64,000 nucleotides of DNA from Branchiostoma lanceolatum (lineage: Eukaryota; Chordata; Leptocardii; Amphioxiformes; Branchiostomatidae), in assembly GCF_035083965.1 (NCBI RefSeq), contig NC_089727.1, positions 2,733,501-2,797,500 on the forward strand, written 5' to 3'. This document shows, in pieces, positions 48,244-58,535 of the stretch. How positions within the stretch are numbered: position 1 is the first letter of the stretch; the number at the start of each line of letters is the position of its first letter. The notes beneath the pieces were generated by a model. It was given only the letters and a program-made list of their open reading frames with translations, was not told the origin of the DNA and did not search any database. The position numbers and the translations under genes were made by a program.

Positions 48244-48604
48244 ATGCGCCAAAAATAGTTACTCAAGTTGAAAATTTTGAAACAGTCAGACGTTTCTGGC
48301 AGCATCCGCTATCTTTCCTCAGTGACTAAGGAAAGATCTGGCAGAACCAGGTTTTATACCAAACCTCTGAATAGATATATGTCAATGAAGTGAAGACAAT
48401 TTCAGGTGGTTCAATAGAATAGTAAGTCAAGACAAGATTGTCTGCTAATGAATTAGCTCCTGTTGTTTTAGGAGCTAATGTTGTTCGTCTGGTGTGGGGG
48501 GTAGCGCGTTGGCCCAAGTGCCTAAAAGTTCGACGCGTGGACCTCCTGAAGCGTCTGTATTAAAAAACTGCATCCAGTTGCTTGAGTAACTATTTCTGGC
48601 GTAT
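48244..48604. mobile_element. Foldback MITE 3' of LRR-Ig 3
   Basis: ATGCGCCAAAAATAGTTACT and AGTAACTATTTCTGGCGTAT are inverted copies, with CAGACG near each inner arm. A related right end lies at 41060-41110. The stretch 46800-48240 is the 3' flank of LRR-Ig 3, with no other gene seen; AATAAA on the minus strand at 47415-47420 is a possible poly(A) signal. Confidence 0.65.
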
Positions 48605-48676
48605 CTTATTACGGACCTAGATTTTTAACCTTGATCAACGTATTCCCATAGATGATCGGAGAAAAGAAGATTCTAG

Positions 48677-51600
48677 TTACTCGTTGTTTTTGTAGATGGA
48701 CTGACAAGTACTCGACACTGCTTTTTCATCTTCATTGCCATAGATGATATCAGATGCAGCAGATGCCACTCCCTCCTCGTATTCATTTTCAATGATGATA
48801 TGGAAATCTTTCCCATAAATGACTGGAGAAAAAGCAGATTCTGCTTTCCCATTGTTGTTATGGTTTGTGGACTGACAAGTACTAAATGCTGATTTTTCAT
48901 CCTCATTGTCATAGATGAGCTGCGAAGAAACATGTGATACTGCTCCTTCCTCATTTTCATTCTCGTAAGGAACCCGAGAAGAATCACATATTGCTTCACC
49001 TTCATTGTGCATCTCATTGACGACTTGAAAAGCAACAGAATCATTTGCTTTTTCATCGTCACTGTCAGAGAGGAGGTTAGAAGGACAGTTTGATAATGCC
49101 CCTTCCTCATCATTATTCTCGTGAATAACCTGTGGAGTATTATTACATACTTCTTCCATCTCATCGTCGTTTTCATAGACAGACTGAGAAGTAGTAGCTA
49201 CTATTTGCTCCTCGTTATCGTTCTCATAGACAGACTGAGAAGCAGCAGCTACTATTTCCTCCTCGTTATCGTTCTCATAGACAGACTGAGAATTAGTAGC
49301 GACTACTTCTTCCTCGTTATCGTTCTCATAGACGGATTGAGAAAGAGCAGCTACTATTTCCTCCTCGTTATCGTTCTCATAGACAGACTGAGAAGTAGCA
49401 GCTACTATTTCTTCCTCGTTATCGTTCTCATAGGCAGACTGAGAATTCGTAGCGACTACTTCTTCCTCGTTATCATTCTCATAGACAGACTGAGAAGTAG
49501 CAGCTACTATTTCCTCCTCGTTATCGTTCTCATAGACAGACTGAGAAGTAGCAGCTACTATTTCCTCCTCGTTATCGTTCTCATAGACAGACTGAGAATT
49601 AGTAGCGACTACTTCTTCCTCGTTATCATTCTCATAGACGGATTGAGAAAGAGCAGCTTCTCCTTCGTTATCGTTCTCATAGACAGGGTGAGAAGTATCA
49701 GCTTCTTTTACTTCATTGTCATTCTCGTAAATGTGTGTTTGTTGCCCAGCGGTACTATCACCATCACGCATGTACATGGTGTTAGCTTGCTCCTGGCCTG
49801 CTAACGGTTTGTGGACTTGCACAGATTCCAGTGCACGTACCGATGCAGGTGCTGGGTTTAAACGGACCCTGTTTGTCCTTAACACGTAACAAAGTGCAAA
49901 GGCAAGAGAAGAAATAAAGAAAAACATAGCGAATATACTAACACCAATATAAATGTGAACATTGCTTGCTGTATTACCCATTGAAGATGTTGACATTGGA
50001 GATGAAGTGAATGGGGACCAAACCGATGTTGTCATTTCCACATCAACAAACAGTGTTGTCGATGTGGAACCGCCAGGATTTACACCAATACAGATGTACA
50101 AACCAGCATCTGCTGCAGTAACATTCGTTATGGTGATGGTACCATTCACTCCCACAGTCACTCTCCCTCCTGACTCAATAGTTGCATTCAGTCCAGATGG
50201 GAGGGTGACTGTGATATCTGGCTGAGGTACACCTGAAGCTTCACAGACCAAATGGAAAGGCCGCCCCAGTACCAATATGTTGCCATTGTTCCTTTCAAAC
50301 CTCACTATCCTTGGCTTTGTACAGATGAGATGCATGGGATTCAAATGTCTAATAAGCTTTCCATGAAGGCTAATGGGTCCTTTACAAGTCATTTCAATTT
50401 TAGAAAATAGATCCTGATCATTAGACTTGTTCATCTTCTTCCAGATACCAACCATCCTACAGTCACATTCCCATGGGTTATCTTTCAGCACCAGACTGGA
50501 TAGCTTGGTGAGATTTGAGAATGATCCAGGATGAATGCTAGTTATCTTGTTGTCTTGCAAATACAAATATTGGAGCAGTGGTAGATTTGAGAACGTACCA
50601 GACTGAATGTTAGTTATCTGGTTCTGTTGCAGGCCCAATTTACAAAGCTGTGGTAGATTTGATAATGCACCCGGCTCGATATTAGTTATTTTGTTGTGTT
50701 TCAGACGTAAGTCTTCGAGATTGGGCAGGTTTGAGAATGTACAAGGTTGAATGCTAGTTATCTTATTGTTTTCCAGGTACAAATATTCGAGCTGTGGTAG
50801 ATTTGTGAATGCGCCAGGATGAATGCTACTTATGTTGTTGTAATTCATGTACAAACCATAGAGCTGTTGTAGATTTGAGAATTCACCCGGCTCGATATTA
50901 ATTATCTTGTTGTGTTCAAGGTGTAAGCCTTCGAGATGGGGCAGGTTTGAGAATGCACCAGGTTGAATGCTAGTTATCTTATTGTTTCCCAGGAACAAAT
51001 ATTCGAGCTGTGGTAGATTTGAGAATGCACCAGGCTGAATGCTAGATATCGTATTATTTTCCAGGTCCAATTCTTGTAGCTGTGGTAGATTTGAGAATAC
51101 ACCTGGCTTGATCTTAGTTATCTTGTTGTGTTTCAGATGCAACTCTTGAAGATGGGGTAGGTTTGAGAATGTACCAGGTGTAATGTTAGTTATCTGGTTA
51201 GAACCCAGCCCCAACACTTCGAGCTGGGATAGGTTTGAGACTGTACCCGGAAGAATGCTAGTTATCCTATTGTATTCCAGGTACAAATCTTGGAGCTGTG
51301 GTAGATTCGATAATGCACCAGACTGAATGCTAGTTATCCTATTGTTTTTCAGGTACAACTCTTGGAGCTGCGGTAGGTTTGAGAATGCGCCAGACTGAAT
51401 GTTACTTATCTGGTTAGAGTCCAGTCTCAACCGTTTAAGCTGGGATGGGACTGAGGATGTGCCAGCCTGAATGTTAGTTATCTTGTTCTTTCCCAAGTAC
51501 AACTCTTCGAGCCGGGGTAGGTTTAAGAAAGTTCGAGGATAAATATAAGCTATTTGATTGGAGGATAGTCTCAAACTTAACAGCTGTTGTAGATTTGAGA

Positions 51601-52021
51601 ATGCACCAGGATGAATGTTAGTTATCTTGTTGTTTGCCAGGTCTAAATCTTGCAGCTGCGTCACGTTTGAGAATGTAAATGGTTGAATGTTACTTATCTG
51701 GTTAGAGCGCAGGTTCAAAACATGGAGCACGGGAAGACATGAGAATGTTTCCTCCTTTACTGTGAATATTCTATTCGCGCTGAAAACTAGTTCTGTAAGT
51801 TTCTTGTACCTTAATACGTCAGACTGGTTTAAGGCTGTGATGACATTGCCCTGCAAATAAAGGGTAGTGATGTTTGTAGGTAGATCTTGGGGCACACGAC
51901 TGAGTCCTTTCTTTTGGCAGTGGCAGATCGATGAACAGCTGCTGCTGCAGGCTGCGGTTGTTGCAGTTTCCCTCAAAATGATGAGCAGAAGGATCAGTGG
52001 TGTACTCCGCTTGTTGGGCAT
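48677..52021 (-). CDS. LRR-Ig transmembrane receptor 3 with a YxN-repeat tail, 1114 aa
   Basis: The start is placed at 52021, directly after TTTTTACAG|AAA. An in-frame Met 30 bases upstream lies before that acceptor and gives a poor signal peptide. Domains: signal peptide (STPLILLLIILRETATTA); LRRNT (CSSSCSSICHCQKKG); about 19 leucine-rich repeats to ~510; LRRCT from NPWECDC (~517); one Ig domain (~570-662, VCEASG and DAGLYIC); Ser/Thr linker; TM helix (~690-712, IGVSIFAMFFFISSLAFALC). The cytoplasmic tail (~762-1114) is dominated by a 17-residue repeat SQSVYENDNEEEIVAAT. Ectodomain and Ig resemble the genes at 12759 and 20655, but the tail is unrelated. Tyr-x-Asn is the Grb2 SH2-binding consensus, so tyrosine-phosphorylation signalling is inferred. 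Confidence 0.9.
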   Translation of the reverse strand: MPNKRSTPLILLLIILRETATTAACSSSCSSICHCQKKGLSRVPQDLPTNITTLYLQGNVITALNQSDVLRYKKLTELVFSANRIFTVKEETFSCLPVLHVLNLRSNQISNIQPFTFSNVTQLQDLDLANNKITNIHPGAFSNLQQLLSLRLSSNQIAYIYPRTFLNLPRLEELYLGKNKITNIQAGTSSVPSQLKRLRLDSNQISNIQSGAFSNLPQLQELYLKNNRITSIQSGALSNLPQLQDLYLEYNRITSILPGTVSNLSQLEVLGLGSNQITNITPGTFSNLPHLQELHLKHNKITKIKPGVFSNLPQLQELDLENNTISSIQPGAFSNLPQLEYLFLGNNKITSIQPGAFSNLPHLEGLHLEHNKIINIEPGEFSNLQQLYGLYMNYNNISSIHPGAFTNLPQLEYLYLENNKITSIQPCTFSNLPNLEDLRLKHNKITNIEPGALSNLPQLCKLGLQQNQITNIQSGTFSNLPLLQYLYLQDNKITSIHPGSFSNLTKLSSLVLKDNPWECDCRMVGIWKKMNKSNDQDLFSKIEMTCKGPISLHGKLIRHLNPMHLICTKPRIVRFERNNGNILVLGRPFHLVCEASGVPQPDITVTLPSGLNATIESGGRVTVGVNGTITITNVTAADAGLYICIGVNPGGSTSTTLFVDVEMTTSVWSPFTSSPMSTSSMGNTASNVHIYIGVSIFAMFFFISSLAFALCYVLRTNRVRLNPAPASVRALESVQVHKPLAGQEQANTMYMRDGDSTAGQQTHIYENDNEVKEADTSHPVYENDNEGEAALSQSVYENDNEEEVVATNSQSVYENDNEEEIVAATSQSVYENDNEEEIVAATSQSVYENDNEEEVVATNSQSAYENDNEEEIVAATSQSVYENDNEEEIVAALSQSVYENDNEEEVVATNSQSVYENDNEEEIVAAASQSVYENDNEEQIVATTSQSVYENDDEMEEVCNNTPQVIHENNDEEGALSNCPSNLLSDSDDEKANDSVAFQVVNEMHNEGEAICDSSRVPYENENEEGAVSHVSSQLIYDNEDEKSAFSTCQSTNHNNNGKAESAFSPVIYGKDFHIIIENEYEEGVASAASDIIYGNEDEKAVSSTCQSIYKNNE
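49140..49735 (-). repeat. 51-base in-frame repeats encoding the YENDNEEE tail
   Basis: Twelve fairly uniform YEND units plus decayed ones downstream (IHEN, YENE, YDNE, YGNE, YKNN). Endings cycle VVATN, IVAAT, IVAA(T/L), suggesting a three-unit (153-base) higher-order repeat. The complementary strand is also open, an artefact of the period. Confidence 0.92.
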
Positions 52022-52069
52022 TTTCTGTAAAAACAGATTAAATCTTATCACGAAGTTTTATATTATTGT

Positions 52070-53755
52070 TATTGTTATAAAGACAAACATCGGAAGCAAA
52101 GTACTTGAGACTAAAGTGTCTCTTTTGACGGAGGAGGAAGTGTTCTGATTCGCCACTTTTGCTATCAGTAATCTTTCCTCCGTGTTTCTTTTTTAAAGCC
52201 CAGCCTCGACTTCTAAGCGAAGTAAGTAAGGACTTCAGTAAGGTTTCAGGTGGGGTGGGGTCCGACAGTTTTCTTTTCGGCACTCTTAAGTAGGCATTGT
52301 CGTCTCTATTGACCACATAGGGACTAGCCCAGCAGCAGACAGACTGCACTAAGCTCTTTTTACATCTTCATGATTACATTTTCCATCTTACTGGACGTCC
52401 TGTATGTTCAAGGAGAGGCTTTAGTAGCCTTCCACTGTCTCTAAGTGCTGCCACAGTAATAACTGACGGACAGAATCGGTCTGGCTGGCGATAACAGTAA
52501 CTACATATTTGATGTTCTTATTTGATGTACTGTACAAACACCTTCAAACTTCGAAATTCTGTCCCGCGTCTACCTGACTCAGAATCAAGAAGCAGACAGA
52601 ATTATCATCTCCTCGATGTCGCCCCATACAGGGTGTGGTTATTTGTCTAAGCGTTGCGACGTCGCCAATGCTCGCATTTCCTAGAATGGGGATATTGTCC
52701 ACATCTTGCGGGCTCCGCTGGATGGAGCACACATGTACAGGTTCATGCCATAGGATTTCCCTCACCAAAGTACAATATCAAGATTCCATTTAGCGGTCAC
52801 TGTCGCTAAAATTTCAAATCCACCGGCCACAGAACTCGGTGTTGATGACAACATTTACAAAAGACATTCCTAAAATGCCTGTGCCGAAATCTGACAGACA
52901 ATTAAATTTTATTCTATCCCGACTAAAGTTCTAGTCGCATACAAAAGAAATAGATTCATGATCTTCCTCTTGAAGCATTCTCTCACTGTTGTCAAGACAA
53001 ACAAATTACGCTCCGTTTCTTGTTGACTTACGGATACAAGTAGCACCAAAACAAGAGGCAGGCTAACCTGTATTTAACAGTCTTTTCACCGTTGGTTTTT
53101 ATCTGTACGAGTCAGCACTTCTCGTCGAACATGCAATTATCCCCCTCAGTATCTAAAGGCGCGGTCTCTTTCCTCTGTTGTTTTTTGCCTCACGGTTTTC
53201 AGAAGGATTGTTACAGAACCGACCGTCTACAGAGAACTAAAACAACTTTTTCCGGCAAGGTTTTCAACGGTACATCCGGAGGTTGTAGTAGGTACATCCT
53301 AACTTTTCCTCGGTAAAGCTGTCATGTGACGTAAAAGGCACGAGCTCAGGCTAAGGTAGCTGACAGAGTTATGGTTTTCGTAGGAGCTCAGACTGAGATA
53401 CAGTTCTCGTGCTCGGCGGAAGGAACCACGCTTGGGCCGAGTCATTAGCGTCTGGGTTCCGTGCAGACGTCACTTGGAGCTTACGCAGTGTGTGTTTGCC
53501 GTTTGACTAATTCAGTGGAGACACACGTTCTTTGTAAATTCATTATTTTTTTCTTGGGAGGGACTTAACAGAGGCGGTGACTTTTTCGACCTTTTTTGAT
53601 AATATAGGACACCTGGTTTGGGGTTTGTCCACAATTTTCAGTTGTTTTTTTGGGGTGTAACGTCGTGTGTTTAAGGGATCACTTAGCTAAGCTTATGGCA
53701 TGCATCAAATGAATGACGTTTTTGTATAGTGGACGTCACGACATGTATTGACTAA
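52070..53755. repeat. Segmental duplication copy C, 5' flank of LRR-Ig 3
   Basis: It matches 54955-57290 in order (AAGTACTTGAGACT, TTCTGATTCGCCACTTTTGC, ATTTAGCGGTCACTGTCGCT, CATGTGACGTA, GACGTCACTTGGAGCTT, GACGTCACGACATGTATTGA). It holds a possible minus-strand donor CTTTG|GTGAGG near 52765. The promoter and first exon of LRR-Ig 3 probably lie here; no TATA box was evident. Confidence 0.75.
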
Positions 53756-54169
53756 ACGCGCCTGCGCCGCATTCTGTTCCTATCGATATTGGGGAGAAAG
53801 GTCCGGGAGCCTTGCGTGCTCTTTAGACTATTTCAGACTAGTTTATCTTATAGTAAGCAAGTTTCACAAAAACATGCCATCAAGGACAAACTGTCCGACA
53901 AATGTCATATGGAACATGGCGTCAGAAAAGACTGCACTTCCTCGTATCATCAGACTGGACACAGACTAGGACACATTAGTATGAAAGTTCAGCTGTGTTG
54001 GCCTACGACACTATAGAAATAGTAAAAACATATACAACACAAATGTTAGACGCTGCGAATGTTTAACTAGTCCTAGTAGTCTCCTTCAGAATGACTGAGG
54101 ACCAGATCGCTCAGAACGCATCGCATGTAATGGCATAATGAAACTTTTTCGCCTTTTGGCGACAATTGT

Positions 54170-54960
54170 CTGACTCCCTAAGTCACACATCCTTGTTCTT
54201 TAAAGCCAAGAAGCAAAGTATTCGAGTACGTCTTAAAAGGTCTGTCGTTTGACGGTGGTGAGGGGGCTTAGCTGATTTGTCAGTTTCTTATCAGCAATGT
54301 GTCTTCCGTACCTTATCTTCTTTAAAGCCCAGACTTGTAAAGACTTGAGGGAAAAATGTCAAAGACTTCCAAAGACTGAGGTAAAGCTATTTCTAAGCTT
54401 TATGAAGCTGAGTTTAAGCCTTACTGGCGGCAATTATCTGATTACCCAAGCTACATATTCGTGTTCTGTAAAGCCAAACCTTGGAAGCAAAGTATTTGAG
54501 TAAGACTTAAAAGGTCTCTTTGCACGGGGAAGAGCTTAACTGATATGTTTGTTTGTTCTCAGCAATGTGTCTTCCGTCACTGTTCTTCTTTAAAGCGTAT
54601 CCTTTTAAAGACTTCAGGAACAAATTTCAAAGAATTTCAAAGACTAAGATGATACTAGTTTTAAGCTTTATCTTTATGAAGTGTTGTTGTTGTAGTTTGT
54701 AAATTTTTGCAATTGTAATACGTATTGTATGGAAGATAACATATCAGAATAAAGCTTGAAAGCAAAGTCAGAAAGGCTTAACCGTTTCTATTGCCCCTAA
54801 TCTTCTAGTTTGTTCTCAGTACTCTTTCTTGCGTACCGTCATTGATTTTCTAAAGAATGGTAAGAAATGTTTGGTCTGTTCTGACCAAGGCGGCAAGTGG
54901 GCTTCACTAATCCTTGTATTTGTTCCCCGTGATATTTCCTCGGTACTTATTCTTCTCTAA
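54170..54960. repeat. Three ~250-base diverged tandem repeats
   Basis: Units near 54195, 54440 and 54750 share TTCTTTAAAGCC, GAAGCAAAGTA, GTCTTAAAAGGTCT, AGCAATGTGTCTTCCG. They are related to the start of both segmental copies (52070 and 54955), so five related units lie in the region. The stretch 53755-54170 shows no feature. Confidence 0.65.
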
Positions 54961-57290
54961 AGACAATCATCGTAAGCGAAGTACTTGAGACTTAAGTGTC
55001 TCTTTTCACGGGTGAGGAAGTGTTCTGATTCGCCACTTTTGCTATCAGTAATCTTTCCTACGTGTTTCTTCTTGCTTAGTTCGCTTACATGTCGAGGCTG
55101 GGCTTTAGAGAAGAAACACGGAGGAAAGACTACTGACAGCAAAAGTGGCGAATAAAAGAGACGATAAATCCTTGCATACTTCTCTTACACGTCGAGGTTG
55201 GTCTTTAACGGACTTATGGTCTCTTTTGACCAAAGGTTTAAGGTGGAGTGGGGTCCGTCGATTTTCTTTTCAGTATTCTTAATTAGGCTTTGTCGTTTCT
55301 TTTGAACAAATAGGGGGCTAACCCAGCAGCAGACGGACTGCACTAAGCTCTTTTTACATCTTCATGATTGCATTTCCCAAATTGACATCCTGTTTGTTCA
55401 CAGAGCTAGGGCTTTAGTAGCCTTCCACTGTCTCTAAGTACTACCAAAGTAATAGCTTACGGACTGAATTGGTCTGGCTGGCGATAACAGAAACTACATA
55501 TTTGATGTTCTTATTTGATGTACTGTGCAAACATCTTCAAACTTCCGCCCTGCCTCTACTACCTAACTGAAGTAGCATACAGACTTATTACATGTAACTC
55601 CCCGATGTCGCCCCATACAGGGTGTGGTTATTGCTCACATTTCCTAGAATGGGGATATTTTCCACATCTTGCGGGCTCCACTGGATGGAGCACACATGTA
55701 CAGGCTAATGCCATAAGATTTCCCTCACCAAAGTACAATATCAAGATTCCATTTAGCGGTCACTGTCGCTAAAAGTTTTCATCCACCGGCCACAGAACTC
55801 GGTGTTGATGACAACATTTACAAAGGATATTCCTAAAATGCCTGTGCCGAAATCTGAAAGAGAATTGAATTTTATTCTATCCCGACTAAAGTTCTACTCA
55901 CATACTGAAGAAATAGATTCATGATCTTCCTCTTAGAGCACATCCATCTGTCCTTAGCCAATCAGGAGCGGGTATTTTGCTGTTTGAAATCCACATACAC
56001 AGCCAAAGTTAGTTCGAGCACCTCTCTCCCTTGAAGCAGAGGTGCTTGAACAGAAAGTCTGGCTCTCCATTGGCTGAGACCAGATCCCAGGTTGGTTCAA
56101 GCACCTCTGCCTCAAGGGAGAGGAAATAATGGTCACTCCTTGGTACTCGCCTGTCACCTCAACTGAACCACAGAAGTAAAACCACATGTGGACTGGGGAT
56201 TATTCTAAGAAAAAGATACTCACAAACCCAAACATTCATATTGGCATATTGTGTTTGTTTCAGTGTATATGTCAAACTATTTCCCAATATGTTTGCTTAG
56301 CTTTGCTTCGGACAGATGGCTGTGCTCTAAATCAGTTCAAGGATGGACGGGCTTGTTTGTGAGGATATATCAGAGCCCGCCTCCCACGGAGCTTGTTGGC
56401 ATCCTCGGGCTACGCCCTCGGGACGTCAACAACCTCCTCGGGAGGCGGGGCTCTGATATATCCCCACAAACTCGCCCGCCCATCCTTGAACTAATACTTG
56501 AAGCATTCTCTCACTGTTGTCAAGACAAACAAATTACGCTCCGTTTCTTGTTGACTTACGGATACAAGTAGCACCAAAACAAGAGGCAGGCTAACCTGTC
56601 TTTAACAGTCTTTCCACCGTTGGTTTTCATCTGTACGAGTCAGCACTTCTTGTCGAACATGCAATCCTCCCCCTCAGTATCTCAAGGCGCGGTCTCTTTC
56701 CTCTGTTGTTTTTTTGCCTCACGGTTTTCAGAAAGACTGTTACAGAACCGACGGTCGACAGGGATCTAAAACAACTTTTTTTCCGGCAAGGTTTTCCAGG
56801 GTACATCCGAAGGTTATCCTAAATTTTCCTCGGTAAACCTGTCATGTGACGTAGAAGGCACGAGCTCAGGCTAAGGTAGCTGACAGAGTTTAGTAGAAGC
56901 TCAGACGGACATACAGTTCTCGTGCTGGGCGGAAGGAACCACGCCTGGCTGGGCCAAGTAATCAGCGTCTGGTCCCCGTGCAGACGTCACTTGGAGCTTG
57001 CGCAGTGCTGGTTTATTATTTGCTGTTTGAGGAATGAAGTGCAGACACATGTAATTGTAAATTCATTCTTTTATTTCTTGGGAGGGACTTAACAGAGGCT
57101 GTGACTTTTTATACCTTTTTTGATAATATAGGACACCTGGCGTTGGGTTTGTCCATAATTTTCAGGTGTTTTTGTTTGGCACGTAACGTCGTGTGCATAA
57201 GGAATCACTTCGCAAAGCCAATGGCATGCTTGAAATGAATGACGTTTTTTTTTATAGCGAACGTCACGACATGTATTGACTAAACGTGCC
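54955..57290. repeat. Segmental duplication copy D, without an LRR-Ig gene
   Basis: Colinear with 52070-53755 but carrying a ~560-base insertion (55935-56496). No LRR-Ig coding exon adjoins this copy in the window; the side where one would be expected holds the tandem repeats. Confidence 0.75.
55935..56496. mobile_element. ~560-base insertion made of two foldback structures
   Basis: Absent from copy C, where CTTCCTCTTGAAGCATTC is continuous. It includes an inverted pair at 56010-56125 (GCAGAGGTGCTTGAAC and GTTCAAGCACCTCTGC). It also includes a MITE at 56334-56492 with ends AGTTCAAGGATGG and CCATCCTTGAACT, whose arms include GGATATATCAGAGCC and GGCTCTGATATATCC. Confidence 0.8.
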
Positions 57291-58535
57291 GCTAGGAGTC
57301 GAAAGAATCCCAATACAATGCACAACGTATTCCCATGTGTCCTGTTGCCAGTAATCCACTGCCCAATTGCACAATATTGTCCAATTTTATCACACAAAAA
57401 CTGCCTGCCCTTCAGACCCTATATCGTATACGGGGGAAAACCCAGACTTGGAGGTATCGAATATTAAGCTGATAACCGTACATAGTGTAACGAAGAGGCT
57501 AGCAACTGTTATAAGAACTTAATGTTTATAATTTCTGTGCCATCCATCAGAAGGAAGACCAATTTCTAGTTGTAAGTTTTAGACTATCTGGTACCAATTA
57601 ACAACAAAATGTATTCTATTCTGCACCACCACCCCATCACGCCATTGATCGGGCTTCCTGTAACGCCCAAGTTATTTTGTCCTGTTCCGTGCATAAAGCT
57701 ACCTTACCAAGCTCCCTATCTACTGTATTCAATAAAAATTGTCATTAAGAATTTTTACGATGTAAGCTGTTTTCCTATGTATGCCACAAACAGTCACTTA
57801 CAAAATGACAAGTCAATGCCTTGTTTTTGTATGATTTTACGGAACAAAACACTTAGAACAGCAGGTGAGTGGTGCGGTGACTACAGCGAACTTTATACTT
57901 TGTCCTTTGTATCAAAAGTTGATTTGATCATCAAATAGGCCTGCAGGGAAACTTTTTGTCTTCAGCTCCGCCCGACGGTTAACCCAATTTACCCTTCATG
58001 CTATCAGTGCCTCCGTGTTTGTTTTTCACGATCATAGATCGCTTGAATTGCACCATAAGGCCACAACAGGTGAATTTCACGGATGCCATCCTCTGTAGGC
58101 GCAAGAACTAATGCAGGGGCAAGAAAATCTATAAAAAAACAAGATAGGTAAAAAATGCAAAAATAGAGACCATAAACATGGTAACATAATTTGGAGCGAC
58201 ATAACGTAGCATCACAGCGAACAAGTATTTTATTCCTGTTTTCAAGAAGCGCACAATGTGTCACTTGTACAAATACACTCATTGCAACCACACGACATAT
58301 CTTCCAAATTTCGTTATTTCATTGTCATGTTGGCCATCTCTTAGTAACAAAATTTCGTCTTTTGTTATCGGGCAGAAATCTTTGCGCGCATTGATGTCAT
58401 CCTTACAATTTACTTAACGTAGCCTACGCTGTATTTTAGCTGGGCTGCTCTGTGTCACGCCGTCCTTGGCCAGTAAGCGATCAACAGGTGTCAGGGGTTA
58501 TTACATAGTTTTCGAAGCGGTAAAATCTTGAAGAG
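57290..58535. other. Intergenic stretch upstream of the SOUL gene
   Basis: No convincing exon, RNA or mobile element seen. The last ~150 bases before 58536 presumably hold the SOUL gene promoter; no TATA box was recognised. Confidence 0.4.

Noticed and set aside
48673-49176. 167-codon minus-strand frame overlapping the end of LRR-Ig 3
   Set aside because: Alternative frame of the same acidic repeat region, with low-complexity composition.
49121-49804. 227-codon plus-strand frame rich in VLIDRLRSSSYYF
   Set aside because: Antisense reading of the 51-base YEND repeat; no start, splice or domain support.
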